From an uncultured Butyricicoccus sp. (GTDB lineage Bacteria; Bacillota; Clostridia; Oscillospirales; Butyricicoccaceae): 64,000 nt of DNA. Below are positions 1 through 7,346 of this stretch, in pieces. The notes below the pieces were generated by a model, which ran no database searches, was not told the DNA's origin, and worked only from the letters and a program-made list of their open reading frames with translations. Location of the stretch: assembly GCA_910584935.1 (NCBI GenBank), contig CAJUDU010000001.1, positions 1 through 64,000 on the forward strand, given 5' to 3'. A program made the position numbers and the translations under genes. Numbering within the stretch: position 1 is the first letter of the stretch; the number at the start of each line of letters is the position of its first letter.

Positions 1-2
1 AT

Positions 3-59
3 CTCGCTTGCAACCATAAGGACATTGCCCGCAAGGTTATGCTTACCTTTAAGGACTAA
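3..59 (+). CDS. 3' end of an unidentified gene (partial)
   Basis: An open frame enters from outside the window and stops at TAA 57-59; its last residues are KVMLTFKD. A strong terminator follows 12 bases later, which supports this being a real gene end. The fragment is too short to identify. Because an IolO-like epimerase and IolG follow, it could belong to a sugar or inositol cluster, but that is inference from position only. Confidence 0.5.
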   Translation, partial: LACNHKDIARKVMLTFKD

Positions 60-71
60 GTTTATGATAGC

Positions 72-101
72 AAAAGGGGGAAGCACCTGCTTCCCCCTTT
101 T
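72..101 (+). terminator. intrinsic terminator after the partial gene
   Basis: A perfect 14-bp stem (72-85 with 88-101) has a 2-base loop. It begins with four A and ends with a T-run, so it can work in either direction. It separates the upstream gene from the epimerase gene, whose ribosome site starts only 11 bases after the stem. Confidence 0.85.
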
Positions 102-124
102 TGGATTTTATAAGGAGGAAAACT

Positions 125-952
125 GTGAAACAGTGGAAAATCGCGGTTTCATCTGCTGACGCTGCACCACTTACCGCGCCAATCCTAATGATTGGTGATG
201 TGGCGTCAAACCTGAAAAAAGCTGGCGCATTGGGCTTCCAAGCAATCGAAGTACACACAAGGGAAGATGTGGAACTGGATTATGATGGCATCGCAAAAGC
301 AGCCGCTGAAAGCGGCTGCAAAGTTGGCATGGTCATCACCGGGCGGCTGAATACCGAGGGCAAATGTGACTTGATGAGTGATATCCCGTATATTACCAAA
401 GCTGCTGTCGATGGTATGATGCAATATGTGGATATGGCGGAAAAACTCGGCGCTGAAGGCTTAGTCATCGGTTGGGTCAAGGGCAATGTGCCCGCTGGCG
501 GCGACCGTGCGAAATATATGGCGCGACTGGCGCATAATTTCAAAATTATCAATGATTATGCCAAAGCGAAAAATGTGAAACTTAACATCGAAGTGATTAA
601 CCGTTACGAAGTCAATGTGTTCACCACTGCCGAGGAAACCATGTCCTTCCTGGAGGCACATCCGGAACTGGATAATTGCTATGCCCATTTGGATACTTTC
701 CATATGAATATTGATGAATGTGACCCTGTCGCGGCAATCCGCCGCTGTAAAGGACGATTGGGTTATTTCCATTTAGCGGATAATTCCCGTTGGTATCCCG
801 GCAGCGGCCAGCTCGACTTCAAAGCCCAGTTTGAAGCGCTGGAGGAAATCGGTTATGACGGCTACTTGTCCATTGAATGCCTGCCGCGCCCAACCCATGA
901 GGAAGCCGCTGCCAAAGGCATTGCCTATGTGAAAAAAATAATGCAGGGCTAA
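125..952 (+). CDS. sugar isomerase/epimerase, IolO-like (5-keto-L-gluconate epimerase family)
   Basis: This is a 275-residue TIM-barrel protein of the xylose isomerase-like AP-endonuclease 2 superfamily. Visible metal/active-site residues are Glu156 (IEVINRYE), Asp190 and His193 (HLDTFHMN), His216 (FHLADNSRW) and Glu251 (IECLP). The pattern NRYE, DTFHMNI, F-H-x-A-D-x-x-R-W and VECLP matches what I remember of Thermotoga IolO, which epimerises 5-keto-L-gluconate to D-tagaturonate in an alternative inositol route. Ketose 3-epimerases and hydroxypyruvate isomerase share the fold, so the substrate is inferred, mainly from iolG next door. The start is GTG 125, six bases after AAGGAGG at 112-118; the upstream in-frame TTG at 101 lies inside the terminator. 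Confidence 0.75.
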   Translation: MKQWKIAVSSADAAPLTAPILMIGDVASNLKKAGALGFQAIEVHTREDVELDYDGIAKAAAESGCKVGMVITGRLNTEGKCDLMSDIPYITKAAVDGMMQYVDMAEKLGAEGLVIGWVKGNVPAGGDRAKYMARLAHNFKIINDYAKAKNVKLNIEVINRYEVNVFTTAEETMSFLEAHPELDNCYAHLDTFHMNIDECDPVAAIRRCKGRLGYFHLADNSRWYPGSGQLDFKAQFEALEEIGYDGYLSIECLPRPTHEEAAAKGIAYVKKIMQG

Positions 953-1049
953 TGTCTGTTTGAGATGTTTTATTTTTACAATTGCCCGTAACCTGTCCAC
1001 AATACTACAAGCCGTTGCCATAAATATTCTGATAAAATCAAAATACCTA

Positions 1050-1078
1050 TGGTAAATTCGCTAAAGTAATGCTATAAT
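1050..1078 (+). promoter_or_regulatory. probable sigma-A promoter of iolG
   Basis: TATAAT at 1073-1078 is preceded by TGC, giving an extended -10. A weak -35 (TGGTAA, 1050-1055) is 17 bases upstream. The leader of about 120 nt up to the iolG ribosome site (GGGAGGAAA, about 1190-1198) is GC-rich but I recognise no riboswitch in it. Its own promoter means iolG need not depend on the epimerase transcript. Confidence 0.6.
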
Positions 1079-1205
1079 TATAGTGGATGTTGTAGGCAAC
1101 CTGTACGCGGATGGTAAGCCGCCCATTATTTTGGCTGCTGTCCCCTAAATTTAGCTGTCTGCAAAATCAGGAATAGGCTCTTATTTTAAGGGAGGAAAAT
1201 CAATC

Positions 1206-2225
1206 ATGGCAAAGAAAGTAAGAATTGGTGTTTTAGGTGCCGGCCGCATCGGCAAACTGCACATCACAAACCTGTGCCAGTCTGTGCCGGATGCAGACGT
1301 TATCGCAGTTGCAGACCCGTTTTTGAATGACGAAACTGCTGCATGGTGCAAGGATCTGGGCGTTCAGGTCACTTCCAAAGACCCGGAAGTTGTCTTCTCT
1401 AACCCGGATATCGATGCAGTATTTATCTGCTCTTCCACCAACACCCATGCTGAGTTCATCATGAAGGCCGCTGCTGCCGGCAAACATATCTTCTGTGAAA
1501 AGCCAATCCATACCGATCTGGCAAAAATCCGCGAAGCACTAGACGCTGTTGAAAAAGCTGGTGTAAAACTCCAGGTTGGTTTTGTCCGCCGTTTTGACCA
1601 TAACCATAAGAAAGTACATGATGTTGTTGCTTCCGGCCAGCTCGGCGCACCTCATATCGTAAAAGTTGCTTCCCGCGACCCAGAAGGCCCCCCAATGTCC
1701 TATGTTGAAGTTTCTGGCGGTATCTTCATGGATATGATGATTCATGACTTTGATATGGTTCGTTACCTGTCCTGCTCCGAAGTCACCGAAGTTTCCGCTT
1801 ATGGCGCAGTCCGCACCAATCCGGATTATGCAAAATATGACGATGTTGACACCGCTATTGTTATGCTGAAGTTTGAAAACGGCGCAATTGGCGTCATCGA
1901 CAACAGCCGTCAGGCAAACTATGGTTATGACCAGCGTACCGAAGTACACTGTGACAAGGGCTGTGTACAGGTTTCTAACGACTTGGATAACCAGGCTATG
2001 ATTTCCACTCGTGACGGCGTTGAAATCGCGAAGCCAACTTGGTTCTTCCTGGAACGCTACAACAACGCTTTCATTCAGGAAGCAAAGGACTTTACCGACG
2101 CTATCCTGAACGATAAGGAAACCCCTGTAAAGGGCATTGATGGCTTGATGCCGGTTATGATTGCTATGGCTGCTAAGAAATCCTTGGATGAAGGCCGCTC
2201 TGTCAAACTGTCCGAAATCGGCTAA
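1206..2225 (+). CDS. iolG: myo-inositol 2-dehydrogenase
   Basis: This 339-residue Gfo/Idh/MocA oxidoreductase has an N-terminal NAD-binding Rossmann motif GAGRIG (11-16), the family motif EKP (98-100) and the C-terminal alpha/beta substrate domain. Lys99, Asp176 and His180 occupy the positions of the catalytic triad known in IolG. The stretch VGFVRRFDHNHKKVHD and the GG..D...HD signature are typical of inositol dehydrogenase and less so of other family members. It would oxidise myo-inositol to scyllo-inosose with NAD+ in the cytoplasm. Length is normal. It is followed by its own terminator, so it appears monocistronic. Scyllo-inositol or another cyclitol or sugar is a possible alternative substrate. 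Confidence 0.85.
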   Translation: MAKKVRIGVLGAGRIGKLHITNLCQSVPDADVIAVADPFLNDETAAWCKDLGVQVTSKDPEVVFSNPDIDAVFICSSTNTHAEFIMKAAAAGKHIFCEKPIHTDLAKIREALDAVEKAGVKLQVGFVRRFDHNHKKVHDVVASGQLGAPHIVKVASRDPEGPPMSYVEVSGGIFMDMMIHDFDMVRYLSCSEVTEVSAYGAVRTNPDYAKYDDVDTAIVMLKFENGAIGVIDNSRQANYGYDQRTEVHCDKGCVQVSNDLDNQAMISTRDGVEIAKPTWFFLERYNNAFIQEAKDFTDAILNDKETPVKGIDGLMPVMIAMAAKKSLDEGRSVKLSEIG

Positions 2226-2337
2226 CCCTTTGCAAGTTGCCTGATATCCCATCCCGCTTTTGCGCGTGGGACGGTTTATACCAGAAGGAAGAAAAGATAT
2301 CATCCCGGCACACCAGGTGCCAGGCAATAAAAGAAAT

Positions 2338-2386
2338 GAGGGTGATGCGCTGTATCCACGGATATAGTTTGCATCATCCTCTTTTT
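2338..2386 (+). terminator. intrinsic terminator after iolG
   Basis: GAGGGTGATGC (2338-2348) pairs with GCATCATCCTC (2371-2381) with one G-U pair. An inner TATCC/GGATA stem is present, and five T follow. It lies just upstream of the next gene's real start and inside its longer open frame, which argues against starting that gene at an upstream codon. Confidence 0.75.
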
Positions 2387-2413
2387 ACTTGCGCGGAAAA
2401 GGAAGTGGATACC

Positions 2414-3385
2414 ATGAAGAAACTGTTAGCCATTTGGATGGCTGCCTGTTCACTGCTGCTCACTGCCTGTGAAAACCAAGCTGCCATTCCCGTCAGCAGC
2501 AGCCATGCGGGCGGATATACCATTGTCGTAAAATCCCTTGCAGACCAATATTGGGTGCTGCTCCAGGCTGGCGCTATGGCAAAAGCAGAAGAATTAGGCG
2601 TTTCTGTGCAGATTATCGCCCCGGACAGCGAATCCGAAATTGAACAGCAGGTCGAAATCATCCGCGAACAAATCCGCGCTGGTGTCGATGGCTTAGCCGT
2701 TGCTCCCTCCTCGCCAGATGCTATCCTTCCTGTGCTCGCTCAAGCCGAACAGGCTGGCGTGCCTGTGGTCGCGGTCGATACCGATTTGCCCACCTGCGCA
2801 ACCAAAAAATCCTTTATCGGCACCGACAGCGAACAAGCTGGGCGGGAAAGCGGCACTTATGCAGCTAATCTCACCGGCAAAGGCGGTAAAGCTGTCATCC
2901 TGCGCGGCAGGGTCGGCGACATTACCCATGACCACCGTGAAGCTGGCATCCGCGAAGGGCTGGAAGCTGGCGGCGTGGAAATCTTAGCCGTGCAAGCCTG
3001 TGATTCCAGCCCGGAAAAAGCACAAACCATTATGCAAAAATTACTGGAAACCTATCCACAAATTGATGTTGTTGTTGCCACCGCTGACTCTATGGCAGAA
3101 GGCGCCCAACAAGCCGTGGAAAACGCCGGACGTGATACCGCCATTATCGGGTTCGATGGCACGCTGCCAGTGCTGCAAAAAATTGATGATGGCACCGCCA
3201 TTAAAGCTTCTATTGCCCAAAATCCATACCATATGGGCGAACTTTGTATCCAAGCCTTAGTCACCCTGCATGAAGGCGGCACGGTTGAATCTCGCATAGA
3301 TTCTGGTATCTCCCTAATTACACCAACCAATGCCTGGCGTTTCCGTGCAGACCTGGAATCCAAAGTCAAACGCCTCTTTCCATAA
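2414..3385 (+). CDS. sugar-binding lipoprotein of an ABC importer (ribose/inositol type)
   Basis: This 323-residue protein has a lipoprotein signal peptide (MKKLLAIWM..., lipobox LTAC with Cys19). It is followed by a type I periplasmic-binding fold (Peripla_BP_4/RbsB-like): YWVLLQAGAMAKAEELGV, an ADxMAEGAQQAVENAG region and VVAVDTD are typical. It would sit on the outer face of the membrane and deliver a sugar or cyclitol. No ABC permease or ATPase gene is nearby in the window. ATG 2414 is chosen because upstream in-frame codons overlap the iolG terminator; AAAAGGA at 2397-2403 is the likely ribosome site. Being next to iolG suggests inositol as ligand, which is unproven. Confidence 0.8.
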   Translation: MKKLLAIWMAACSLLLTACENQAAIPVSSSHAGGYTIVVKSLADQYWVLLQAGAMAKAEELGVSVQIIAPDSESEIEQQVEIIREQIRAGVDGLAVAPSSPDAILPVLAQAEQAGVPVVAVDTDLPTCATKKSFIGTDSEQAGRESGTYAANLTGKGGKAVILRGRVGDITHDHREAGIREGLEAGGVEILAVQACDSSPEKAQTIMQKLLETYPQIDVVVATADSMAEGAQQAVENAGRDTAIIGFDGTLPVLQKIDDGTAIKASIAQNPYHMGELCIQALVTLHEGGTVESRIDSGISLITPTNAWRFRADLESKVKRLFP

Positions 3386-3391
3386 ATAACC

Positions 3392-3420
3392 TTCCCTTGC
3401 TGGCTGTCATTTGGTATAAT
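3392..3420 (+). promoter_or_regulatory. probable promoter of mrnC
   Basis: TATAAT at 3415-3420 is preceded by TGG, making an extended -10. The -35 at 17-base spacing (TTCCCT, 3392-3397) is poor, so recognition probably relies on the extended -10. Confidence 0.5.
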
Positions 3421-3470
3421 AAGCATATATCCTCCATCTTTCGATGGAAAACAGCGAGGTGGTTCCCTTT

Positions 3471-3905
3471 ATGACCGACTTTTTACACCCACAACTGGAT
3501 AAAAAAGATATTGAACAAATTTCCTCCCTGGGGCTTGCCCATATCGGTGACGGCGTTTATGAAATCATGACCCGCGCTTGGCTGGTTTGCCAGGGGATGC
3601 AGACCGCTCGCGGACTGCACAGCAAAACCGTTGCCCTGGTGCGCGCTGGCGCACAGTACCGCGCTGCACAACTCATCTTGCCTCACTTGGATGAAGAAGA
3701 ATCCGAAATCTTCCGGCATGGGCGCAACGCAAAACCCAAAACAGTACCCAAAGCTGCCTCCCATGCCGAATATGCCTATGCAACCGCCCTTGAAACCTTA
3801 TTCGGCTGGCTTTATCTGCAAGGGAACTATAACCGCCTGAATGCCCTTTATGAAATCATTAGCCACGATTTTGATGAAATGCTGGGCAAAAAACCAAAAC
3901 CTTGA
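3471..3905 (+). CDS. mrnC: Mini-ribonuclease III
   Basis: This 144-residue stand-alone RNase III catalytic domain lacks the double-stranded RNA-binding domain, as is usual for Mini-III, which matures 23S rRNA ends in Firmicutes. Visible family signatures are LAHIGDGVYE near the N-terminus (first acidic metal site), the middle block with FRHGRNAK and SHAEY, and LETLFGWLYLQGN carrying the second acidic site. ATG 3471 is preferred over ATG 3444 because GCGAGGTGG at 3454-3462 is correctly spaced for it, while 3444 has no ribosome site. The gene ends at a hairpin shared with the convergent small gene. Confidence 0.88.
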   Translation: MTDFLHPQLDKKDIEQISSLGLAHIGDGVYEIMTRAWLVCQGMQTARGLHSKTVALVRAGAQYRAAQLILPHLDEEESEIFRHGRNAKPKTVPKAASHAEYAYATALETLFGWLYLQGNYNRLNALYEIISHDFDEMLGKKPKP

Positions 3906-3911
3906 AACGCA

Positions 3912-3955
3912 AAAGCACCGTTCCTATGAGGTTATCCTCACAGAAGCGGTGCTTT
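3912..3955. terminator. shared bidirectional terminator (mrnC / small Asn-Gln gene)
   Basis: AAAGCACCG (3912-3920) pairs with CGGTGCTTT (3947-3955), and an inner TGAG/CTCA stem is present. It lies between the two convergent genes. The T-runs are short in both directions, so termination may be moderate. Confidence 0.6.
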
Positions 3956-4009
3956 CCTTGGGTTGCTTTAACCGTAAACCACGCTTAAAGCACACCAGTT
4001 ATTACCGAA

Positions 4010-4132
4010 TCAGCCGTTTTTCTGATTCTGGGAAGAACTGTTGTTGTTCTTCTGGTTCTGGCTGTTTTGCTGGTTCTGCTGGTTCTGGGAAGAACTATTG
4101 TTGTTCTTCTGGTTCTGACTCTCACGTGACAT
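4010..4132 (-). CDS. 40-residue Asn/Gln/Ser-rich small protein
   Basis: The small gene starts at ATG (4132-4130) after a very strong ribosome site (AAAGGAGGGA, spacer ACGTC) and stops at TGA (4012-4010). The protein is almost entirely Asn, Gln, Ser and Lys. The 13-residue block QNQKNNNSSSQNQ occurs twice (residues 6-18 and 25-37), so it arose by internal duplication. There is no signal peptide, Cys or membrane segment. The composition recalls gamma-type small acid-soluble spore proteins and other short N/Q-rich Firmicute spore peptides, but no recognised SASP motif is present, so spore function is a guess. It shares a terminator with mrnC. Confidence 0.7.
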   Translation of the reverse strand: MSRESQNQKNNNSSSQNQQNQQNSQNQKNNNSSSQNQKNG

Positions 4133-4300
4133 GACGTTCCCTCCTTTCCTTTCAGGGATACGTCAGTTATTATGCCCGCCAATTTGCCTCCTATACAATT
4201 TTTTCAAAAGAAATCCCTTCTTTTTTTCCTATCACCCGCCGTATTGCCCGCATCCATTAAAAATTCACATTTATTCGGATATTTTGTGGTCAAAAGGGTT

Positions 4301-4328
4301 TTAACTTCCCCTATGATTATGATATAAT
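4301..4328 (+). promoter_or_regulatory. promoter of the second sugar-binding lipoprotein
   Basis: TTAACT (4301-4306), a 16-base spacer and TATAAT (4323-4328) preceded by TGA (extended -10). The start site would be about 245 bases upstream of the gene, leaving a long structured leader. Confidence 0.6.
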
Positions 4329-4456
4329 AAAAATAGTCTTGACCGAACAGATATCGGGGAATGGGAATATTCGTTTCCTTATTATACCATATCATAATGA
4401 TTTGGTCAAGTGGGAGTGCATGGAGGTTCGCCCGCAGGCGAGGGGAAGCTTTTGGT

Positions 4457-4506
4457 CCATTTTTTCACGAAAAAATGGCGGGTTTCCAAAGGGCAGCGCC
4501 CTTTGG
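4457..4506. repeat. tandem perfect hairpins in a long leader
   Basis: CCATTTTTTC (4457-4466) pairs with GAAAAAATGG (4469-4478), and CCAAAGGGC (4486-4494) pairs with GCCCTTTGG (4498-4506). Both stems are perfect. A similar order of a T-rich hairpin and a G/C-rich hairpin occurs at 19630-19729 in the opposite orientation, so this may be a dispersed intergenic element. Confidence 0.6.
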
Positions 4507-4581
4507 CGCCGTCTGCGAAGGACATCCCCCCGATAGGGGCACCATACACCAAACCCTGGAACAAAAGAGGAGTCCTAACGC

Positions 4582-5541
4582 ATGAAAAAATGCTTTATCT
4601 GCATATACCTGCTGCTGGCCAGCATACTGACAGGCTGCAGCGGAAATACAGAAAACCAAGTCAAAATCGGCTTAGATATGGCAACCCGTGACGGCTTTTT
4701 AACATCACTGGAAACCGCCGCCGTCAAAGCAGCCAGCACGGAAGGCATACGGCTGGAGGTTGCCAACGCAAATAATGACCAGCAAGCACAGCTTGCCCAA
4801 ATCCATGAATGGGCAGAAAATGGCTATGCCGCTGCTTTGGTCGTGCTGTGTGAAGAAAACGCCGCCGCCCAAGTGCTGGAAAAAGCCGGGAATATGCCGG
4901 TTGTATTCGTCAACCGCCGCCCTGATGACGCCGTGCTGCAAAGCCGGGCAAATGTCATTTATATCGGCTGCCATGAACCAACCGCTGGACAAATGCAGGG
5001 CGAATACTTGTCCCAGCATTTCCAGTCCGCCGGACTGAAATCCCCGCGTATCGCGGTCATTACCGGCAGCACAGTCAATACCGCTGCGCTGGAACGCACC
5101 CAGTCAGCTAAAGATATCATGCAGGAATCCGGCTTAAACCCCAAATATATTTATGAAACCGATGCAAATTGGGAGCGCGCAGAAGCACAAAAGGACTTTA
5201 CCGCTTTCCTCAAAACCAAACCAAAAATTGACGCGGTTTTGTGCGCCAATGACGAAATGGCAATTGGCGCCGCAGATGCCCTTGCCCAATCCGGCTATGC
5301 CATTGCAGATATCCCGGTTGTCGGCGTTGACGCTACCGCTGAAGGACGCGCCGCAATCCGTGACGGGCGGATGGATTTCACCATTTATCAAGACCCTGTG
5401 GCGCAAGGCGCTGGCGCGATTGAAGTCGCTATGACCTTGCTCGGCGGCAACCAGCCGGAAGATGTCCAAAACAGTATCCGCTGGATTCCTTATACCCCCG
5501 TCACCTTGGAGAATATCGACCAACTCTTTCCCAATGATTGA
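4582..5541 (+). CDS. sugar-binding lipoprotein, second paralogue
   Basis: This 319-residue protein has a lipoprotein signal (lipobox LTGC at the end of a short hydrophobic stretch) and a Peripla_BP_4/RbsB-like fold. Recognisable stretches are LCANDEMAIGAADAL in the hinge region and VVGVDATAEGRAAI. The ribosome site AGAGGAG at 4566-4572 fits ATG 4582. No transporter subunits accompany it. It is related to the lipoprotein at 2414 in fold but clearly diverged, so the two probably bind different ligands or feed a transporter encoded elsewhere. A receptor role linked to chemotaxis or signalling is an alternative. The downstream FHA-RodA gene begins 29 bases after its stop. Confidence 0.8.
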   Translation: MKKCFICIYLLLASILTGCSGNTENQVKIGLDMATRDGFLTSLETAAVKAASTEGIRLEVANANNDQQAQLAQIHEWAENGYAAALVVLCEENAAAQVLEKAGNMPVVFVNRRPDDAVLQSRANVIYIGCHEPTAGQMQGEYLSQHFQSAGLKSPRIAVITGSTVNTAALERTQSAKDIMQESGLNPKYIYETDANWERAEAQKDFTAFLKTKPKIDAVLCANDEMAIGAADALAQSGYAIADIPVVGVDATAEGRAAIRDGRMDFTIYQDPVAQGAGAIEVAMTLLGGNQPEDVQNSIRWIPYTPVTLENIDQLFPND

Positions 5542-5570
5542 TTTCCCCCCGCAAAAGGAGTTTACCCCTC

Positions 5571-7346
5571 ATGGAAGTTATTACAAACGCTTTGCAGTCT
5601 GTCCTTGATGGCTTTACTGGGCTTGCTGCTGGATTCCCCTTATTTGGCACATGGTATACCACCGTTATCCGTTTTGTTTTGCCCGTTTTGGCATTACTTA
5701 TCCTGCTAACCGCAATTCGTTCGCTGATTGCAGTCAAACATCTGCCCGAAACCTGGGCTTATTTAGGTTTGCCAAACGGTGACCGCGTCCCTCTCACCCA
5801 TTGGGAAAATATCATTGGGCGCGCCAAAACCGCTGATGTTGTACTCAATTACGCCCCCGTATCCCGTACCCATGCCGCCATTACCCGCAATGACCGCGGC
5901 GAATGGACGCTTTATGACCTGGATTCTACCGGCGGCACAAAGGTCAACAAAAAACGTGTGGATGGCAATGCTGTGCTGGAAAATGGCGATATTCTATCGT
6001 TTGGCGGCGTGGAAACTGTCTTTCTCCCTGTTCCTGCTGACGAAAAACGTGCGGAACGCCGTGCCCGTGCGGCGGAATCGCGCCCTGTACCCCCTTGGGG
6101 ACCGCTGATTTTACTGACAATTTTCCAAATCTTAACTTCGCTCCAGCTTGTGCTCGCCAAAGGCGATGAAGCAACAGTCAATATCCCCTTGGTATTCCTC
6201 GGCGTTACCGCCGTGATGTGGGGCTATTGCCTGATGCTGCGTATCATGCGGCGAGTCGGTTTTGAAATGGAAGTAATTGCATTTTTCCTTTGTACCCTCA
6301 GCTTATCGGTCACCGCATCCAAAAACCCGGATGATTTGGTGAAAATCTTTATCACCATGCTGCTTGGCTTATTAGGCTTTTTTATCCTTTGCTGGATGCT
6401 GCGCAATTTGGAACGCACCCAAAGCATTCGCTGGCTGATGGCGGCTGGCGCTGTTGGGCTGCTTGCCTTAACCCTTGTTTTTGGCAAAAGCGAATATGGC
6501 GCAAAATTATGGATTAAAATCGGCAATTTCTCTGTGCAGCCCTCTGAACTTGCAAAAATCTGTTATGTTTTCGCGGGCGCGGCTACCCTTGACCGCCTAT
6601 TCCGTAAACGTAACTTAACTTTATTCATTGTTTTAACTGGCTTATGCGGCGGCTGTCTTGCCATTATGAACGATTTCGGCACAGCACTAATCTTTTTTAT
6701 CACATTTATTGTAATCGCTTATATGCGCTCAGGTGACTGGGCTACCCTTGCCCTCATCTGTTCGGGCTGCGGGATTGGCGGTATGATGCTGCTGCGCCTG
6801 AAAACCCATGTCGCGGCACGGTTTGCTATTTGGGGACACGCCTGGGAAGATGCTTCTGACAAAGGCTTCCAGCAAGTGCGCACCATGTCAGCTTCCGCTT
6901 CAGGCGGGCTGGTCGGCGTTGGCGCTGGCAACGGCTGGCTGAAAAATGTTGCCGCCGCAGATACTGACCTTGTTTTTGGTATGCTTTGCGAAGAATTTGG
7001 ACTGATTATTGCCGTACTCGCTGTACTTTGTATTATTACCCTTGCCGTATTCGCTGTGCGCGCCTGCCGCGCAGGACGTTCCAGCTTTTATACCATTGCC
7101 GCCTGTGCCGCCACTTCAATGATGGTTTTCCAAACCTGCCTGAATATCTTTGGCGCAGTGGATATCTTACCACTAACCGGTGTGACGTTCCCCTTTGTAT
7201 CCAATGGCGGGTCAGCAATGCTGTCCGCTTGGGGATTGCTTGCTTTCCTCAAAGCCACTGATACCCGTCAAAATGCCAGCTTTGCTGTGAAACTACCCAG
7301 CCGGAAGGAACTGCGGCAAGAGGAGGGCGATTATGAAGAAGATTGA
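5571..7346 (+). CDS. FHA-domain/SEDS fusion: FtsW/RodA/SpoVE-family peptidoglycan polymerase
   Basis: The protein has 591 residues. It starts with a membrane segment (about 30-53) and an FHA phosphothreonine-binding domain (about 62-153) with the expected Gly83-Arg84, Ser98-Arg99 and His101, then Asn126. A SEDS polytopic domain with about ten membrane segments (about 170-580) follows, including KLWIKIGNFSVQPSELAK, the family signature, and the C-terminal TGVTFPFVSNGGSAM block. SEDS proteins polymerise lipid II with a partner class B PBP, and here that PBP gene overlaps by 14 bases. The FHA domain suggests control by a PASTA Ser/Thr kinase. ATG 5571 has AAAAGGAG upstream; ATG 5538 overlaps the previous stop and lacks a ribosome site. 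Confidence 0.88.
   Translation: MEVITNALQSVLDGFTGLAAGFPLFGTWYTTVIRFVLPVLALLILLTAIRSLIAVKHLPETWAYLGLPNGDRVPLTHWENIIGRAKTADVVLNYAPVSRTHAAITRNDRGEWTLYDLDSTGGTKVNKKRVDGNAVLENGDILSFGGVETVFLPVPADEKRAERRARAAESRPVPPWGPLILLTIFQILTSLQLVLAKGDEATVNIPLVFLGVTAVMWGYCLMLRIMRRVGFEMEVIAFFLCTLSLSVTASKNPDDLVKIFITMLLGLLGFFILCWMLRNLERTQSIRWLMAAGAVGLLALTLVFGKSEYGAKLWIKIGNFSVQPSELAKICYVFAGAATLDRLFRKRNLTLFIVLTGLCGGCLAIMNDFGTALIFFITFIVIAYMRSGDWATLALICSGCGIGGMMLLRLKTHVAARFAIWGHAWEDASDKGFQQVRTMSASASGGLVGVGAGNGWLKNVAAADTDLVFGMLCEEFGLIIAVLAVLCIITLAVFAVRACRAGRSSFYTIAACAATSMMVFQTCLNIFGAVDILPLTGVTFPFVSNGGSAMLSAWGLLAFLKATDTRQNASFAVKLPSRKELRQEEGDYEED

Larger units (their letters stand above)
4133..4581. other. 449-base intergenic region with promoter and hairpin element
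   Basis: No convincing gene lies here. The left part is A/T-rich and carries the upstream region of the small Asn/Gln gene. The right part has a promoter (4301-4328) reading into the second lipoprotein gene. A leader of about 250 nt follows, with two perfect back-to-back hairpins and a short CCCC-GATA-GGGG hairpin (4528-4539). Confidence 0.6.

Noticed and set aside
4020..4120. short repeats resembling a mini CRISPR or satellite
   Set aside because: The repeats are a duplicated coding block of a small gene; there are no spacers or regular repeat spacing.
4204..4395. 63-codon minus-strand frame
   Set aside because: No ribosome site, A/T-rich composition, and it covers the promoter of the second lipoprotein gene.
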